From Straminergon stramineum (taxonomy: Eukaryota; Streptophyta; Bryopsida; Hypnales; Calliergonaceae): 64,000 bases of DNA. The position numbers were made by a program, and so were the translations under genes. Below are positions 60,540 to 64,000 of this stretch, piece after piece. The notes beneath the pieces are model-generated. The model had not been told where the DNA came from. It searched no databases and saw only the letters and a program-made list of their open reading frames with translations. The stretch is taken from positions 873,001 to 937,000 of the forward strand of contig OY987272.1 in assembly GCA_963920665.1 (NCBI GenBank). Reading direction: 5' to 3'. Every line of letters starts with the position of its first letter. Within the stretch, counting starts at the first letter, position 1.

Positions 60540-61795
60540 TTAACCCCTAAATGTTTCAGACTATGTTTTCTCCAAAAATGCTCCAAAACTCATTAGATGA
60601 AATTTGAGGGCTTCAAGAGCCCGCAAGTTATCTTGAGTTCCCAAGCTGTGGGAATTCGCCACAACAGCAGTATGACGTGGCACAGTCCCTGCCACGTCAG
60701 AAAATAATATATTTTTTAATTTTTTAAATTTAATTTTAAGTCTATCAATACTTTTTAGAAATTTTGGGGGAAATTTTTTTTTTTTCATTTTTTACTCGAA
60801 AAATTCTGAAATTCAGCCCATTATGGGCTGGTCCCCAATTTCTGGCAGCACAGGGAACAATGCAGGGAACAACCCTGAAACAGGCTCTTGGAGCACTCAA
60901 ATGTCCTCTAATGGTCATTTCTAATACAAGCACCAAATTTTAGGAAAAAAACATTTCTGAACACATGCAACTGTAAGATCTTGTAGTACGTTGATTTCAG
61001 AAGATGTGGAAAAAATTTTAGAAATTTTCACCATGCAGATTGTAAGATATTAGCATTTGAATGAACAAAAATCCTTTATTAGGCCTTGTGAAAAAACGGG
61101 CAGCTGCACTTCACAAGGCCACGTTTGTATGAAAAAAATTCCCAAATACTGGTTACTCTTTGGATTCATTCTTCAAGGCAAGTTGGCTACATGCTTGAAA
61201 AAATTTAGATCATTTGGAATTGTACAACATATAGGAAAAAATTAGTAAGTAGAAAGAAGTAAAGAATTATTCAAAACACTACATTGTTAAGAGTTTTTTT
61301 ATGGGATTGAAAAATGCCAATCCCAATGGTTGTAATACTGGAATAAACAATCTACATCCTATAGTTTTGTTTTTTTTCAAAAATATTGAAAATTGAGTTA
61401 AATAAAGGACTTCAAAGTTTATTTTAGAGCAGAGAATCCGACATTGCCTGCAAACTAAAACTCCTCATAACTTTCATCTCATTAATCAAAATGGAATGAT
61501 TCAAAGCTTTCCATGTATATATAAATCTAGAAAACCAATTTCAGATTTTTATTTATTTTTTAAATATATTTTAAAGAATTTTTTGGGTTGCCCAAAGATC
61601 AATGAAAATTACATATCATGCCATAACTTTCTAACAAAGTAATCAAAAGTTATGAAAATTGTTGGGCCTTAAAGCCACTCCTTGGGCACATATTGTGTGA
61701 AAATTTCAAAAAAAGAAAAAGAAAGACTCCATTCATAGTGAGCTGCCCCAAATCACTATATTGCCCAAAACACAATTTAGTCCTTTAGGGGTTAA
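60540..61795 (+). mobile_element. TTAA-flanked element E (1256 bp), long class with nested insert
   Basis: Ends TTAACCCCTAAATG and TCCTTTAGGGGTTAA. It is homologous to F, G (same strand) and C, D (opposite). Relative to F it has an extra ~322 bp at about 60591-60912 bounded by CATTAGA and TCTAATG, so a second element has inserted. A related stretch lies at 62390-62690. No transposase. Confidence 0.85.
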
Positions 61796-63127
61796 TATCA
61801 AGTTATTGTCATATCAAGGACGCTACATTGAAATGGTTATTTAGTATGTTCCATTATAATTCTCACAAGCATGTTGTAAAAGAATTTGGACACTCTAATT
61901 ATTCATCAAGCTTATTTGGCACTCATATTAATTGTTGTCTTACAAAATATTATTTTAATATCTTTGATATTGAGGATGGTAAAATATTATATATCATATT
62001 ATGATATTATGATAAATAATATTTTAATGTTAATATAAAAATTAATATAATATGATAATATATTCATAATATTATATTATACAAGTGACACCCTAATTAT
62101 ACTAAATAACCATTTCAATATACCATTGCATTGGGCTTCATGGTCACATCTTTGTTACATTTACATTTCACTAACTTACCATGGACTCAACATGTCGATT
62201 ACATTAATCCCATTTCTTTTCACTTGAAAATAAAAATATTAGTTTTTGAAAATAAATAAAAATAAAAATAGTCCATCTGACATGGAGATGATGTGGAACC
62301 AGTACTACCATGTCATATTCCATATTTTGAAAAATAAAACATAATTTTTTATTTCAACTTTTTTCTATAATTACATCGCAAGGATGCAAAACTCGCGACC
62401 TCTTTGAGGGCTGAATTTTTTTGTAATGCCCACTATAAAGGACCATGAATTCCCGTGAGTTCCCACAAGTTCCCCCAAATTTTGGGATTGTGGGAACTCA
62501 TCCATAGCAGCTAGTTGACTTGGCTGAAGTTCTGCCACATCAGATAGTAAAATTTTAAAATTTTAAAAAGAATTTATTTTTGAAAAGAAAATTATTTTTA
62601 ATTAAAAATAATAATTCTAGCCAAAACTGGTTGATTCCCAACATGGGGAACTAGCCTGAAACGCCCCTTTAGTGTTGCTGAAAAACATCTAATGCCTTTG
62701 TCAACTTTTCACTTGGTTGGGGGGCATATGATTTTTCTTTGAAATGAAATTGTCTTTCTTTCAAAAAGCTCCCCAAATGTCAACTTTTAGGGGCTTGGTT
62801 TTCAAGGAATCTTTAAGATATCATCTCCGCAAGAATACTCAAGTAAAGTTGAACTTGTCCTATCACTCTTTTTTATTGAAGAGATACATCAATCATGCCA
62901 AGTTGTGTATTTCAAATATGACAATTTGAGTGCATGAATTTTGCATTGGATTGTATATCAAAATTTTTGAACAATACCTTTGAGATTGAATATTTCTTTA
63001 AAGAGGATAGATGCACATCATTGATTGGACATTTGTACAAGCTTCACAATATACACATACACACATAATAGGTTTCTCAAATCTAAGTTGGTGGTATTTG
63101 TTGCCCTTACAAGAAGAAAGATGTTGT
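61796..63127. other. AT-rich intergenic tract
   Basis: No gene. ATATTAT-rich palindromic sequence lies at about 61940-62090. The stretch at about 62390-62690 resembles the insert within element E (GTTCCCACAAG and CTGCCACATCAG blocks). Confidence 0.4.
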
Positions 63128-64000
63128 TTAACCCCTAAAGGTTTTTGACTATGTTTTCACAAAAAACACTCCCAAACTACCGTTTCTAGTACAAGAATCA
63201 AATTTTAGAAAAAAAATATTTTTGGACACATGTAACCATAGGATCTTGTAGTAAATTGGTTTGAGAACATGTGGAAAAGAATTCATAATATTAGTGTTTG
63301 AATTGACAAAAATCCTTTTTTTGTCCCTATGAAAAACCGTGTAGCTGCTCTTCACAAGGTCATATCTATTTGAAAAAATGTCCAAAATGGATGTGTCTCT
63401 TTTAATTCATTCTTCAAGACAAATTAGCTACATGCTTGAAAAATTTCAGATCATTTGGAATCGTACAACATATAGCAAAAAAATAGTAAGTAGAAAGAAG
63501 TAGATAATGATTGAAAATACTAAATTGTTCAGAATTTTGTTATGGATTTGAAAAATGACAATCCCAGTGGTTGTAATGTTGTAATAAACAATCCGCATCC
63601 TATGAATTTATTTTTTTCAAAAAATATTGAAAATTGAATAAAATGAAGGACATCAAAGTTTATTTTAGAGTAGAGAATCCATAACTGCCCGCAAACTAAA
63701 ACTCCTCATAACTTTCACCTCATTGATCAAAATGGAATGATTCAAAGCTTTCCACACATATAGAAATCTAGAAAATCAATTTCAAATTTTAAATTTTGAA
63801 AAAAGTGATTTTTTCTGATCAGTCTAAACTGCTCGAGTTGGGAAAGAAACTACATATCATACAATAACTTTTTAACTATGTAGCCAAGAGTTATAAAAAT
63901 TGTTGGGCCTTAAAGCTACTCCTCGACCACATGTTGTGTCAAAATTTCAAAGAAAAAAATGGAAAATTCCACTTATAGTGAGCTGCCCAAAATATCTATA
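63128..64000 (+). mobile_element. TTAA-flanked element F (long class), cut by the window end
   Basis: Starts TTAACCCCTAAAGG and follows element E base for base in many blocks up to GTGAGCTGCCCAAAAT. In E that block lies about 50 bp before the terminal TTAA, so the right end should be just outside the window. Confidence 0.8.

Noticed and set aside
1..64000. CRISPR arrays, LTR retrotransposons, intact transposase genes
   Set aside because: No regularly spaced identical repeats, no pol motifs and no DDE transposase were seen. All mobile elements here appear non-autonomous. tRNA genes were not systematically searchable by eye.

Overview
The window is nuclear DNA of a streptophyte, most likely a seedless land plant such as a bryophyte or similar lineage. 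The genes have many spliceosomal GT-AG introns. The gene set is typical of land plants: the PSI antenna protein Lhca3, plastid thioredoxin z, PRMT7, a CML21-type EF-hand protein and a PHT1 phosphate transporter. Intergenic DNA is AT-rich and full of short non-autonomous transposons. The clade call rests on protein similarity recalled from memory, not on a search.

Layout. 1-15.4 kb is repeat-rich with no confident gene: TIR elements, a 45-bp minisatellite, hairpins and decayed coding fragments. 16.4-21.4 kb holds two tandem Lhca3 genes whose last exons are almost identical, bracketed by two inverted copies of a ~660-bp TTAA-flanked element. 23.6 kb carries a fragment of mitochondrial nad3 in nuclear DNA. 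24.2-25.4 kb is TRXZ (4 exons, +). 26.1-32.5 kb is PRMT7 (15 exons, minus, 735 codons reconstructed with consistent phases). It is divergent from a CML21-like gene (33.4-35.7 kb, 4 exons, +). 36-54 kb is a repeat desert with a 200-N gap beside a (TA)n tract, several MITE families, long hairpins and a G-rich tract. 54.2-59.8 kb is a PHT1-type phosphate transporter (5 coding exons, +) with a long leader containing a triplicated ~146-bp unit. 60-64 kb returns to TTAA elements, the last of which runs off the window.

How the genes relate. Lhca3 and TRXZ both act in the chloroplast (light harvesting; the plastid RNA polymerase complex). PRMT7 and CML21 share an 868-bp intergenic promoter region. 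PHT1 stands alone. There is no operon-like organisation. The strongest non-genic signal is a group of at least nine elements, in three size classes, all ending in TTAACCC(C)TAAA. This is the signature expected of piggyBac-like non-autonomous elements. TA-target Stowaway-like elements sit in introns of three of the genes.
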